Assembly: GCA_021777055.1 (NCBI GenBank)
Contig: JAIQZO010000105.1
Coordinates: 1 to 64,000, forward strand
Source: Candidatus Anammoxibacter sp.
GTDB taxonomy: Bacteria; Planctomycetota; Brocadiia; Brocadiales; Anammoxibacteraceae
DNA length: 64,000 nucleotides
Direction of reading: 5' to 3'
Shown: piece by piece, positions 54,706 through 63,769 of the stretch
Position numbering within the stretch: position 1 is the first letter of the stretch
Layout of the letters: each line of letters begins with the position of its first letter
Position numbers and translations under genes: made by a program
The notes under the pieces: generated by a model
Told to the model about the DNA's origin: nothing
Database searches by the model: none
Seen by the model: only the letters and a program-made list of their open reading frames with translations

Positions 54706-55170
54706 CTAATATATCTTAAATTTTACACCTATCTTAAACTTTTTAATAGTTGGAAAACCGGCAACCTCCAACCCTGTTTTCTCCTCAATCTCCTTAAAAT
54801 TAGCAACGAGATCATCCTTTGTAGGAGTTGACATAGTAAACCACATGTTATAAGGCATTTCCATATTCCTGCCTTTACGGAGATAATTATGTGAAACACT
54901 GGAATAACTGTTAATAACCTCGCTAACCTCATCAATACGGTCTTCAGGTACCTTTATCGCCGCAAGGGTAGCTGATCTTCCAACCCTTTGTGTATTTATT
55001 ATTGGTGCAAGCCTTCTAACATAACCTTGCTCACAAAAAAACTTAATCCTTTCAATAATAAATTCTTCATCAAAGCCCAACTCTTCGGCCAATGCAAGAA
55101 ATGGCCTAGATGTCAAAGGCAGATTAGTCTGCAGCCTTTGCAAAATCTTTCTATCATTAATATCGATCAC
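54706..55170 (-). CDS. siroheme decarboxylase subunit-like (AhbA/AhbB or NirD/L-type), paralogue
   Basis: A 154-residue paralogue of the next gene: KILQRLQTNLPLTSRPFLALAEELGFDEEFIIERIKFFCEQGYVRRLAPI, then VSHNYLRKGRNMEMPYNMWFTMST. It retains the AsnC-type winged helix and the effector-like domain. The adjacent, same-strand pair points to the alternative haem or haem d1 pathway. AhbC/AhbD radical-SAM genes are not in the window. It is separated by 20 bp from its partner, so the two are co-transcribed. Confidence 0.82.
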   Translation of the reverse strand: MIDINDRKILQRLQTNLPLTSRPFLALAEELGFDEEFIIERIKFFCEQGYVRRLAPIINTQRVGRSATLAAIKVPEDRIDEVSEVINSYSSVSHNYLRKGRNMEMPYNMWFTMSTPTKDDLVANFKEIEEKTGLEVAGFPTIKKFKIGVKFKIY

Positions 55171-55639
55171 TTTAAAAAAACTCCTTAATTTTTAACAATA
55201 ATACGCTGTATTACAACTCTGTACCTATACTCAATTGTGGGGTAAATGAGGCATTTACCCCATAATTGAGTATAAATTAACATAGTACCACTAATAGCAA
55301 CAACCAAAAGGTAGAGCAATGTAACATCAGAGAAGGTGATATTGTCTTTCTTTAAACACTCTAATACACAATTCCCCTACTACATCATTACCACCGCACC
55401 TACAACAACTTCAGCTAATTGGCAAAGAAAACTTTTTTAACAACAAGTTTCTTCAATGTAATGCTATATACTTGTTACCAATCTATATAGCACACTCTTG
55501 AAAACCGTTTTAGCCAGAATAAAGGTATTAATTATATGTACCGCAACCAGATGTGTCAAAACAAAAAGATTACTTAAGGTAGGATTAGGAAGTGGAAAAC
55601 AAAAAAACTTTTAGCATGTTTAAAACATAAAGTTTAGAA
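55171..55639. other. intergenic with a long perfect-like hairpin
   Basis: About 470 bp with the palindrome at 55226-55274 and no coding frame. Confidence 0.6.
55226..55274. repeat. 49-bp hairpin element containing TATACTCAA
   Basis: A 23-nt arm (TATACTCAATTGTGGGGTAA...) and its inverted copy (one mismatch) are separated by AGG. The arm start TATACTCAA recurs in four other intergenic gaps. It is 56 bp upstream of the AhbA/B-like pair. Confidence 0.85.
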
Positions 55640-57502
55640 TTACAACTCCATCTCTTCTCTGTCAAAAATCAATTTTTCCTGTTCAAATTTCTCACTTATC
55701 ATCTCCAGTTCTTCATAAAGCACATCGATATTCGTGCGCAACTCTTTCATCGACTTTGATATCATAGATATACTTTCAACATTCTGTTCCTCCGACGCCT
55801 TAATCATAAGCTGGGTATCACTGTCTAATTTACGCTCCATCTTATCAATATCACTCTCTATTCTCTCTATCTCCTTTTTATAAGGTTCTAATACCTTTGA
55901 ACGCCTTGCAAAAAATTCAGACCTAGATTTTCTTATCTCTTTCTTACTTGCACCAGAAAGGCAATTAGGCTGTTTATTTTGATCTTTTGATGCATCCGCT
56001 TTTACCAGATTGTCTTCATCCCCCCAGCCTATCTCCTCGAGGAACTGCAAATATGGCCCCCTAAACAAAAACACCTTGCCATTATGAAATACTATCAGCT
56101 TGTTTGCTACGGATTCCAAAAGAAATTCATCATGTGAAACGATAACCGCAGCACCATCAAAGTCATAAATAGCATCAATAATTGACTCGCATGACTCCAT
56201 GTCAAAATGGTGCGTAGGCTCATCAAGCAATAGAAGGTTAGTCTGTTTTAAGAGTAGTTTTCCCAACAATACCCTGCTTTTCTCTCCCCCGGACAGAACA
56301 TTTATCTTTTTTAAGGCGTCATCTCCCGAAAACATCATTTTACCGCAAACATCACGTGCCGCTTTTCTCTCAATATCCGGTTCAGTATACATCATCTCAT
56401 CTTCAATTGTTTTATCATCATCAAGGCTGGCTGTATTACCCTGTTCAAAATACCCTACCTTTGCGCGTGGATGCCATTTTACATCTCCGTCTAACGGTTT
56501 AAGTTTACCTGCCAATAACTTCAGTAATGTAGACTTCCCTTTACCGTTTTTCCCCACAATACAAATACGGTCATTGCTTTCAACCGTAAAATCCAGTCCA
56601 CCAAATAGTTCCTCCTGCTCAGGACTATATGCAAACGACAAGTTCCGGCCCTCCATTATACACTTTGCCTGTATAGGTGCTGCGTTAAATGAAAATGATA
56701 GTGTCTTAATCTCTTCCAGTTTGTTCTGTTTTTTCTGCTTTTCAAGGGACTTTACCCTGGATTGAACCAGATTTGCAAGACGGGCTTTGGCCCTAAAACG
56801 TGTAATAAATATCTCTGTCTGCTTTCGTTTCTTATCATCATTTAACCGTACCCTTTCATAAACTTCCTCTTCTTTTGTTATCTGATCATAATAATTGCAG
56901 GTAGAACCTTTAATCTTTCTAACCTTACACCTATGAACCCCGGCTATATGAGTCGAGACGTTATCAATAAACCCTCTATCGTGGCTGATAACCATAGTCT
57001 CACCACGCCAGGCCGCAAGAAATTTTGTCAACCATCGAATTGAAATGATGTCAAGAAAATTAGTTGGTTCATCAAGTAAAAGAAGGTTTGGTTCAGCAAC
57101 CAGCACCTTTGCCAAATAAAGTCTTATCTGATAGCCACCTGAAAGGGTTAAAGGGTCTGATCCAAAATCTTTGTCAGTAAAACCCAGTCCCGAAAGCACC
57201 TTTTTTGCCTTCCAGTCTTCTAACTCCACATCTGCAATCATCTCACTGCAACACTCATCCAGCACAGTTGATTTGGAAAACTTAAGCTGCTGATTAATAT
57301 ATCCAATACGATAATCTTTTGGTATAGTAATTGTGCCACTATCACATTGTTCACGTCCTGTAATCAAATTAAAAAGAGTGGTCTTGCCGTGACCATTACG
57401 ACCAACTAACCCGATACGCTCACCAACGTTAATCCTGAAGCCGATGTTGTCAAATATTATTTGATTTGCATACTGTTTATTTAAGTTTTGAACTGAAATC
57501 AT
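55640..57502 (-). CDS. ABC-F family ATPase (Uup/YheS-like)
   Basis: A 620-residue cytosolic protein with two ABC domains and no membrane segments. First domain: GRNGHGKTTLF, LSGGYQIRLYLAKVLV, LLLLDEPTNFLDI. Second domain: GKNGKGKSTLL, LSGGEKSRVLLGKLLL, LLLLDEPTHHFDMES. A long coiled linker joins them, and a Lys/Glu-rich C-terminal coiled region (about 530-615) follows. ABC-F proteins act on ribosomes, resolving stalls or giving antibiotic tolerance. The exact subfamily is not assigned. It lies alone, with an SDR gene 76 bp upstream on the same strand. Confidence 0.93.
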   Translation of the reverse strand: MISVQNLNKQYANQIIFDNIGFRINVGERIGLVGRNGHGKTTLFNLITGREQCDSGTITIPKDYRIGYINQQLKFSKSTVLDECCSEMIADVELEDWKAKKVLSGLGFTDKDFGSDPLTLSGGYQIRLYLAKVLVAEPNLLLLDEPTNFLDIISIRWLTKFLAAWRGETMVISHDRGFIDNVSTHIAGVHRCKVRKIKGSTCNYYDQITKEEEVYERVRLNDDKKRKQTEIFITRFRAKARLANLVQSRVKSLEKQKKQNKLEEIKTLSFSFNAAPIQAKCIMEGRNLSFAYSPEQEELFGGLDFTVESNDRICIVGKNGKGKSTLLKLLAGKLKPLDGDVKWHPRAKVGYFEQGNTASLDDDKTIEDEMMYTEPDIERKAARDVCGKMMFSGDDALKKINVLSGGEKSRVLLGKLLLKQTNLLLLDEPTHHFDMESCESIIDAIYDFDGAAVIVSHDEFLLESVANKLIVFHNGKVFLFRGPYLQFLEEIGWGDEDNLVKADASKDQNKQPNCLSGASKKEIRKSRSEFFARRSKVLEPYKKEIERIESDIDKMERKLDSDTQLMIKASEEQNVESISMISKSMKELRTNIDVLYEELEMISEKFEQEKLIFDREEMEL

Positions 57503-57578
57503 ATCTTTTTTAATACTGAATTATGATAAAAAGCTGAAAGCTTTGTTGCAGATATTCTGTATGATATCTTACTGCAGA

Positions 57579-58370
57579 TTACGGTTTACTTGTCAACCCT
57601 TTTGTAATCTTTACACCTGTCTTTCTTGGCACCAGCCGGTTTGACCATGCAATGACATTATTCTTAAAACCGGGGATGGATGAAATTCTCTTTTTAAACA
57701 AGATGTCTATCCCATGTGCTGCCACTTTATTGGCATTAACTCTGTTCTTTCTAGAAAAGAAACCGTCATTATTGTTTCCAATACCGGCAGAAGCAAAAAA
57801 GTTTGTCTCCGTGTGCCCAGGAGAAAGGCAAGAAACAACTACATTATAATCCTCAAGCTCTTTAGACAATGCCTCTGAGAAATTAAGGACATAACTCTTA
57901 GTCGCAGCATAAGCGGAGAAATATGGAACAGGTTGATAAGCCGCAGTTGACGCCACATTTAATATATAACCATGTTTTCTCTCCTTCATATCCTTTCCAA
58001 ACAGGTGGCAAAGAGTTGTTAACGACGTAACATTCAATGTAATCATCGATGCAACTTCATTCGCATTTAAAGCAGTGTGCTCACCATATAAACCAACACC
58101 GGCATTATTTATAAGTATGTTAACATCAAAACTGTTGTTCTTACACTGATTATAAAGATCAACCGCCCCATCCTTTTCTGCCAGGTCAGCTTGCAACAGG
58201 TGTATCTTACTACTGACAGCTCCAAGCTGTTCCTTAGTCGCCTCCAATTTCAACATATCTCTTCCAGAAAGAATAATAGTGTCCCCTCTTAAAGAAAAAA
58301 GCTTTGCAAACTCTAATCCAATACCGGACGCTGCCCCTGTAATTAATACGCTGTTTTCATTATTATCCAT
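57579..58370 (-). CDS. short-chain dehydrogenase/reductase (SDR)
   Basis: A 263-residue classical SDR from the ATG at 58370 (NNENSVLITGAASGIGLEFAKLF). It has the TGxxxGIG cofactor loop, NNAGVG, and the catalytic Ser/Tyr/Lys in VASTAAYQPVPYFSAYAATKSYVLNFSEAL (Y-x3-K). The PGHTETNFF segment follows. Substrate is unknown; length and sequence resemble DltE/YqjQ-type oxidoreductases. A TTG at 58433 would add 21 residues, but the ATG start fits the fold. Confidence 0.9.
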   Translation of the reverse strand: MDNNENSVLITGAASGIGLEFAKLFSLRGDTIILSGRDMLKLEATKEQLGAVSSKIHLLQADLAEKDGAVDLYNQCKNNSFDVNILINNAGVGLYGEHTALNANEVASMITLNVTSLTTLCHLFGKDMKERKHGYILNVASTAAYQPVPYFSAYAATKSYVLNFSEALSKELEDYNVVVSCLSPGHTETNFFASAGIGNNNDGFFSRKNRVNANKVAAHGIDILFKKRISSIPGFKNNVIAWSNRLVPRKTGVKITKGLTSKP

Positions 58371-58434
58371 TTTAAATATCCAATATGTAGACCTATGTAC
58401 AAACCAAAAGTCAATAAAAACATTATAGAACAAA

Positions 58435-58466
58435 ACTAATTAAATAATATATATTATTTAATTAGT
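58435..58466. other. 32-bp perfect AT palindrome
   Basis: ACTAATTAAATAATAT followed at once by ATATTATTTAATTAGT: a full, spacer-free palindrome 65 bp upstream of the SDR start codon. Possible operator or hairpin element. The rest of the gap to 58835 shows only a TATACTCAA copy (58559-58567). Confidence 0.7.
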
Positions 58467-58835
58467 TTCTTCAAGCGGATAGTTAATAGTAAGAATTTGT
58501 GTAAAGATAACTTACATATATAAGGCTCAGATTTAGGTTGGAATTGTTCGAACTGGTCTATACTCAACGAGAAGTATATCCTTTACTATATTGGGGATTT
58601 GACGATTAAAGTTTAGGTAAATATAGTTTGAAGGTGCATTCTAAATGTGTAACTTATTTTTGCACTCCTTATAATGAACGCAAAATAAAAAGATGCAGGA
58701 ATCACAAACACACAAAAAGCCTTGAATTTCACCAATTATTCCTCTATTATTAAAAAGATGCATTGTCAAAGTATGTAAGAAGGGCTCACAATACTCATTA
58801 AATAATTTAATGATTTCCCAAAGGTTAAAAAGATT

Positions 58836-59057
58836 ATGACAAAGATAATGATGTACATAATCCTCTCTGTTGCACTCCTAGCAACAGTACCATGGTTTTT
58901 TACAGAACACAAAACTATTCATCTCTTTGGATTTCCACCCTGGGCATTTTATAGCCTGTGCCTAACGGTAGTATATGCAACTGTTGTTGCAGTGTTTACA
59001 GGACGTTATTGGCGCGTTAGCGAGAATTGTGAAGAGGCTGAAATTAATAAGAGATAG
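58836..59057 (+). CDS. small two-helix membrane protein
   Basis: A 73-residue protein: helix 1 about 3-22 (IMMYIILSVALLATVPWFF), a short loop, helix 2 about 33-58 (FPPWAFYSLCLTVVYATVVAVFTGRYW), and a charged C-terminus. The pattern resembles DUF997/DUF3311-type transporter-associated peptides, but no partner is adjacent. AAAGG precedes the ATG weakly. Confidence 0.55.
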   Translation: MTKIMMYIILSVALLATVPWFFTEHKTIHLFGFPPWAFYSLCLTVVYATVVAVFTGRYWRVSENCEEAEINKR

Positions 59058-59525
59058 AATTAATTATTGTTTAAAGATCTTATCTTCTATTTAATCTTAT
59101 TATCAAGTATTACCATACAAATCCCCGCGGTGCCACTACTGAATTACCACGAATAGTCCTCACAAACCCATCAAATGTAAACGCTTACGCACTATAGTAC
59201 TTTTACCTTGCAGTAAATTCCAATCTGGTCAACTGAAAGAATATAGAAATTAATCTTACTGACAATTTAAGGCTATTATTAACAAAATGCATAATAAGGC
59301 TTTCATTTTTTTAAAGGTTTGACTGTATCTTGCCTGCAATAAGCTTAACAAGCCTTTGGTATTACAAGACTTAATATGAACCTTGGAGACAAGTTAGATT
59401 TGTTCAGACTGATTGAATCAAACCGGAAGCGCAACCCCAGCCGCATTGAGGATTCGGCGATTTAATTCTGGACAAAGAAATATGAAAATGAGTGTTACAT
59501 CCGCAGTTTATTAGGAGCTACTTTC
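59058..59525. other. intergenic, no gene seen
   Basis: About 470 bp between convergent genes; nothing is supported beyond short AT-rich repeats. Confidence 0.4.
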
Positions 59526-60086
59526 TTAATTAACAATTCCATTATTAAGCACCACATTCAGAACATCTCGTAGATTTGACGCCTTGATATCCGCAACTAC
59601 AAGTCTACCGTCAGGAGATATTAGGTGATATGTTGGAAATCCAAGGGCCCTGAAATATTTTATTATATCGCTGTCCTTATCTATACCAACAGGGTATTTA
59701 ATCTCCTTTTTGCGAACAATTTGCTCAAAATCGTAGCTCTCTTTCGGCACACATATCCCTACAAAGTTTATCTTATCTTTATATTCACTATATATTTCGT
59801 TATTTTCTGGGATACTGGCCAGGCACGGACCGCACCAGGTTGCCCATATATCTATCACCGTAAATTTACCCTTTAGAAAGTCTTCCGGAAACGCAGGAAT
59901 ATTCTTCAGATTCTCCAGTTCAAGTTTAATATCCACCTCTTTGTCTAAAATATCATCAAAGACTTTCCTCTCCTGGTCCTTACCATACAACCACTCCCTC
60001 TTTATTAACTTATGATCAAAACCGTCGGCATATACAACATTAGCAGAAAAAACAATTAAACATATAAACAGTAATTTAATTTTCAT
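59526..60086 (-). CDS. exported TlpA/ResA-like thioredoxin-fold protein
   Basis: A 186-residue protein with a signal peptide (KIKLLFICLIVFSANVVYADG) and the thioredoxin fold with VIDIWATWCGPCLASIPEN; the redox WCGPC is at residues 84-88. Family members reduce disulphides in periplasmic apocytochrome c or other thiols, which suits a genome with multihaem cytochromes. It is monocistronic. Confidence 0.87.
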   Translation of the reverse strand: MKIKLLFICLIVFSANVVYADGFDHKLIKREWLYGKDQERKVFDDILDKEVDIKLELENLKNIPAFPEDFLKGKFTVIDIWATWCGPCLASIPENNEIYSEYKDKINFVGICVPKESYDFEQIVRKKEIKYPVGIDKDSDIIKYFRALGFPTYHLISPDGRLVVADIKASNLRDVLNVVLNNGIVN

Positions 60087-60612
60087 GATCTATTTCCATT
60101 TTATAATAAATAAATTTTAAAGATGTTTCGGTGCATAGAATGCACACTACTATCCTTCAAATATAAATCATTAATTGTTATATTTCAAGCTGTTTTGAAA
60201 ATTACATATAGTCCAATTTCTGAAAACGTTTGTAATTCTGCGAGGGACAGAGGGTCTAAAACGGAACAGTTTTAGTTGTCCATACATGTCTTCTCACACA
60301 AAAGCATAAAGATATTTATTCAATTATCATGCTATTAATCTCCGTGTTTCAGTACCTTTGTGTGAGTTATTAACGCTTTGGATAGGCAGTACCAATGCGA
60401 ACTAATTAGGAGATGAACCATAACAGAAACCTAATGTTTTGTTGACGGGAAAAAACATAAAAGATCTTTAACAAAAAATAGTAATTTTTCTCTTTACATT
60501 GTGGTCAGAATGCCTGTAAAGTACTGTCATAATGATCTTGCTCTGCACTCGGGAGCATCCGCACTCCCTTTGCATCACACCTCAAAAAAACTGCGGTTAA
60601 ACAGGAACTTTT
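60087..60612. other. intergenic with a distant inverted repeat
   Basis: CTCACACAAA (about 60293) and TTTGTGTGAG (about 60357) are perfect 10-bp inverted copies about 55 nt apart. No gene or clear promoter. Confidence 0.45.
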
Positions 60613-61803
60613 ATGAAAATTAGATTATATAAAAATCTGGCATCATCGTTAATTTGTATTTTATGCCTTGCCTCTTGCATGAAATACCTAAGAAATTCTT
60701 TACCTGAAAGAAAAGAAACGCCTTCTCCAAGAGTAGAGGCAATAGAAGCTATGCCCTCTAATGAAAGAGTAACAATATCTAGGAAAATTGAAGCAGAAGA
60801 TTATTTATCATCTAAAGACAAAGAGATTGAAGAAGAGATTGCTGTTTTTATCAGAGAGGAAGTTGAAAAAGAGGATGCGATTTTTTTCAGGGAAGAAAGG
60901 GAAGAATTAGATATTGAACCAAACCCAGAAAAACAAATTACTTTCAATCTTGGTGAAAAGATTGTATATAACGTCCGGTTAGGAAGCAAAATAAGTCCAT
61001 TCGGAGTTAAAGACAACAGCGTTATTTTTACAACTGAGAAAGGGACGCTTGATAATAAAGATTGTTACATCTTCAAGGCGATTGCAGAAGGAGGAGGTAT
61101 GGGATATAAGCTGCAATTGGTGGCAGAATCATTTATTGATAGCACAACATTCCTTACGTTATTATCAACGAATACACAATCAGGATCTGAAGACAGAAAA
61201 AAAAGGATGGTTTTCTTTGATGACAGGATCGAATATCAGAAGATGAAGCATTGTAAATTGCATGATACGTGTGAGAATGCTGAACATTATATAGACGGGC
61301 GCGATGAAGAGTATCATTGCAAACGCTGTAAAGACCGGAACCATTATGTCTGGCGGGTAAGAGCCTCCCATAAGAATGAAAAACCGACTTATGATCTTTT
61401 GTCGGCAGTTCTTATTGCACGCAATTTCGATCTAAAGATTGGAGGCAAAGGCAATGATATAAGGTTGGTTGATGGACGTGATTTATGGGAGATGAGCATT
61501 CGGGTAATAGGCGAAGAAATTATTAATACCAAAATAGGAGACTTTGATACGTTATCTCTAAAACTAACAGCAAGGCCATTAAACGACCATGCAAAGCGAG
61601 GAGACTCTTTTGAAGGACTATTTGGTCTCAGAGGAGATATTGGTGTTTGGGTAGACAAAAAGAGTAAGATTCCTATCAGGGTTAGAGGATCTTATCCACT
61701 AGTGTTCGATATTCCCATTGAGATAATGATTGAATCAATTGAAGTAAGTTCATATAAAGAGACACATCCTCTTGATTCATTCCTCTACTCTACGCCCCAT
61801 TAG
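60613..61803 (+). CDS. DUF3108 lipoprotein with a four-Cys insert
   Basis: A 396-residue lipoprotein: lipobox CLASC (Cys about 22), then a Glu-rich linker (about 40-105). The DUF3108 beta-rich domain starts at FNLGEKIVYNVRLGSKISPFG. It contains an insert with Cys214, Cys220, Cys236 and Cys239 (C-x5-C...C-x2-C), plus His217 and His235, which could bind metal and is unusual for the family. DUF3108 proteins are outer-membrane or periplasmic and of unknown function. Monocistronic. Confidence 0.82.
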   Translation: MKIRLYKNLASSLICILCLASCMKYLRNSLPERKETPSPRVEAIEAMPSNERVTISRKIEAEDYLSSKDKEIEEEIAVFIREEVEKEDAIFFREEREELDIEPNPEKQITFNLGEKIVYNVRLGSKISPFGVKDNSVIFTTEKGTLDNKDCYIFKAIAEGGGMGYKLQLVAESFIDSTTFLTLLSTNTQSGSEDRKKRMVFFDDRIEYQKMKHCKLHDTCENAEHYIDGRDEEYHCKRCKDRNHYVWRVRASHKNEKPTYDLLSAVLIARNFDLKIGGKGNDIRLVDGRDLWEMSIRVIGEEIINTKIGDFDTLSLKLTARPLNDHAKRGDSFEGLFGLRGDIGVWVDKKSKIPIRVRGSYPLVFDIPIEIMIESIEVSSYKETHPLDSFLYSTPH

Positions 61804-62249
61804 AAAAATGTCTACCAAGAATATCACAGGATCTTGCCTGTAATCCCACAGGTTGTAAGTCTGAGCAACTGTGAGACAAGGGATAAAGTGTTTTGTTTTC
61901 CTTAATTCAGCCCTTACCTTAATTCAAACCGTTTATTAGTATCAAATGATTGATTTAAGAACAAGGATTAACGAACCGCAATTTGCGAAGTTTAAAAAAA
62001 CTTCTAAAATCTGCAATCGTTAATAATAAATCGTAATTCAAAACCAAGACTTCAGCTAGTTCAACTCTCTGACTTGAACAAACCATATAATTTATGTGTA
62101 AGTTATTGATATTAAAAAGAGTAAAAATGAAAATTCCTATACTACCAAGGTCGCTCTATATCTTTGCAAAAGGAATAGTGGTAGCTTTTTGTCTCCCCTT
62201 ACAGACAAACGCTAATTTCCCAAATATTATCAATCTTCCATAGGAACAC
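61804..62249. other. intergenic with two small hairpins after the DUF3108 gene
   Basis: CAGG...CCTG near 61830 and CACAGGTTG...CAACTGTG near 61847-61873 form short stems 25-70 bp after the stop. They might slow or end transcription. The rest holds nothing recognisable. Confidence 0.45.
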
Positions 62250-62518
62250 TTACTTATTCACAAAGTGATTTTTCTTACTCTTTCTGGATAACTCTTCAGC
62301 TGCTGCAAATGCTTTTTCCTTTTCAGAAAAAGGAAAACATGCTATTTCCTTATAATCCAGATCAAAGACTTTCCATACTATTTTGTTTGATTTTGTTATT
62401 GCAACTTTTTTCTCGCTAGATAGTGTTTTATCTTTTTTTCCGTCTTTTGTTCCTCTTTTATAGCTGCATCGTCGGCCATTCGCCGGATTCTCTCTTTACT
62501 AGACATTCTATTGGTCAT
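62250..62518 (-). CDS. small basic protein requiring a -1 frameshift at A_AAA_AAG
   Basis: AGGAG precedes an ATG (62518; another ATG at 62521). The zero frame reads TNRMSSKERIRRMADDAAIKEE..., hits TAA after 40 codons, and looks truncated. A -1 shift at the A_AAA_AAG heptamer (62438-62432, codons 27-29) continues into an 89-aa product. Its second part reads VAITKSNKIVWKVFDLDYKEIACFPFSEKEKAFAAAEELS and ends KSKKNHFVNK. The composite resembles small conserved Lys-rich proteins of planctomycetes (SAKERI.RM...VVWKVFD...E..CFPY..K..A..KA.EL...K.HFV), as recalled. AGAGGA lies 11 nt before the A-run, like the dnaX stimulator. A sequencing indel in the 7-A run is the main alternative. Confidence 0.6.
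62432..62454 (-). promoter_or_regulatory. candidate programmed -1 frameshift signal
   Basis: Read on the minus strand: AGAGGA, an 11-nt spacer, then A7 and G. The frame reads it as A_AAA_AAG exactly at codons 27-29, the heptamer and SD-spacing of the E. coli dnaX site. No strong downstream stem-loop is evident. Confidence 0.5.
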
Positions 62519-62683
62519 CATATACTCCTTTTTTTTAGTAACCCCGTACTTTAAAATGGTAACGAAATCCTCTAAGACTTTTCATGGTTTTCAGTCAATA
62601 TCTTCACTATTACAAATTATTTGAAGTTCAGAGCAATGGTTTTTTGATGTGCCTATTAGAGAACTGTAAGCCTATACGGGATT

Positions 62684-63769
62684 TTAGTTCCCACTTTCTA
62701 TTATTCCTCCAGTAGTATTAGCTGCATCCCAAATGTTGTTTATTATATCTAAAAGCTCTAAATAAAACGGGCTGCCTTCTCTCTCATTTTCTAAAGCTAT
62801 ATTTAAATCACTTAACGCTGTTGCTCCAATACGATTAATTACAACTGTTACTTTGACTTTAAGGCTATCACTCTCTGCTTTAACGGCAACTCTTAACGCA
62901 TTAATTAAAAATCCAACATCTATTAAATCAGGCACGTCCAGATCCTTTATTACTTCCTCCCATAATTCAATAAAAGTTAGATCATCTTTGATAATATCAA
63001 ATATTTTAAGAAGAGTATCGCTATCCACTTTAGTATTTATTACATTTTTCTTATGTAATACTTTTACGGCTTCTTTTCTAACTTCTTCGTCATTATCATT
63101 TAATAAAGAAAACAGATAATTTATAACCTTATCACCTTTTATGCTGGACATGAGTCCAACAATAAACACCCTGACGGTGGTATCTCCACTAACCTGGAGC
63201 TCTTCAATCAGAGACTCCGTGACATCATTTGATAATCCTATTTTTAAGATTGCATCTTTGGCGATTGACTGGAGATAAGAATCGTTTGCACCCAATACAG
63301 GAATAATCATGTCTAGATTAGCAATGTTATGTTCTATGATATCCTCCAATGCATAAACCGCTTCCTCACTCACAATCCAATCAACAATGTGTGTGGCCCT
63401 TAAAAGGGCATGGACAGATAGAGGGTCGTGGATTTGACCAAGTACCCTGATTACAGTTATGACAAACTCCCTGTTAATTTCTTTCTTATTCAATTCCTCA
63501 TCAAGATCTGAAATCAGTATTTCCAGTATCTCTGGCCCCATGTGAATTAATTCTTCTTCAATGTCAAGAAACCCTTTTGAACTCCGTAAGCTATGTAGCA
63601 ACTTTAATGCATGCTCTTCTCTCGTATTAAAAGAGAGGGCCAATTGTGGAACAAAAAGAAAGGAGGAACAGACAATAATAAAGACAAAGACAGGATATAA
63701 ATATCTTGTGAAACGAGTAGAGGCATAATACCATGTTAAGAGTTTTATATTTTCCATATTATTAACCAA
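62684..63769 (-). CDS. exported or membrane-anchored HEAT-repeat protein
   Basis: A 361-residue protein. Residues ~22-46 are hydrophobic (LYPVFVFIIVCSSFLFVPQLALS), a signal peptide or anchor. The rest is repeated paired helices with HEAT character, for example EELIHMGPEILEILISDLDEEL, VIRVLGQIHDPLSVHALLRATH, LFSLLNDNDEEVRKEAVKVLHKK and LIDVGFLINALRVAVKA. Protein-interaction scaffold of unknown target. A lone gene near the right edge; the first ATG may be 12 nt upstream of a better one (MENIK). Confidence 0.78.
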   Translation of the reverse strand: MVNNMENIKLLTWYYASTRFTRYLYPVFVFIIVCSSFLFVPQLALSFNTREEHALKLLHSLRSSKGFLDIEEELIHMGPEILEILISDLDEELNKKEINREFVITVIRVLGQIHDPLSVHALLRATHIVDWIVSEEAVYALEDIIEHNIANLDMIIPVLGANDSYLQSIAKDAILKIGLSNDVTESLIEELQVSGDTTVRVFIVGLMSSIKGDKVINYLFSLLNDNDEEVRKEAVKVLHKKNVINTKVDSDTLLKIFDIIKDDLTFIELWEEVIKDLDVPDLIDVGFLINALRVAVKAESDSLKVKVTVVINRIGATALSDLNIALENEREGSPFYLELLDIINNIWDAANTTGGIIESGN

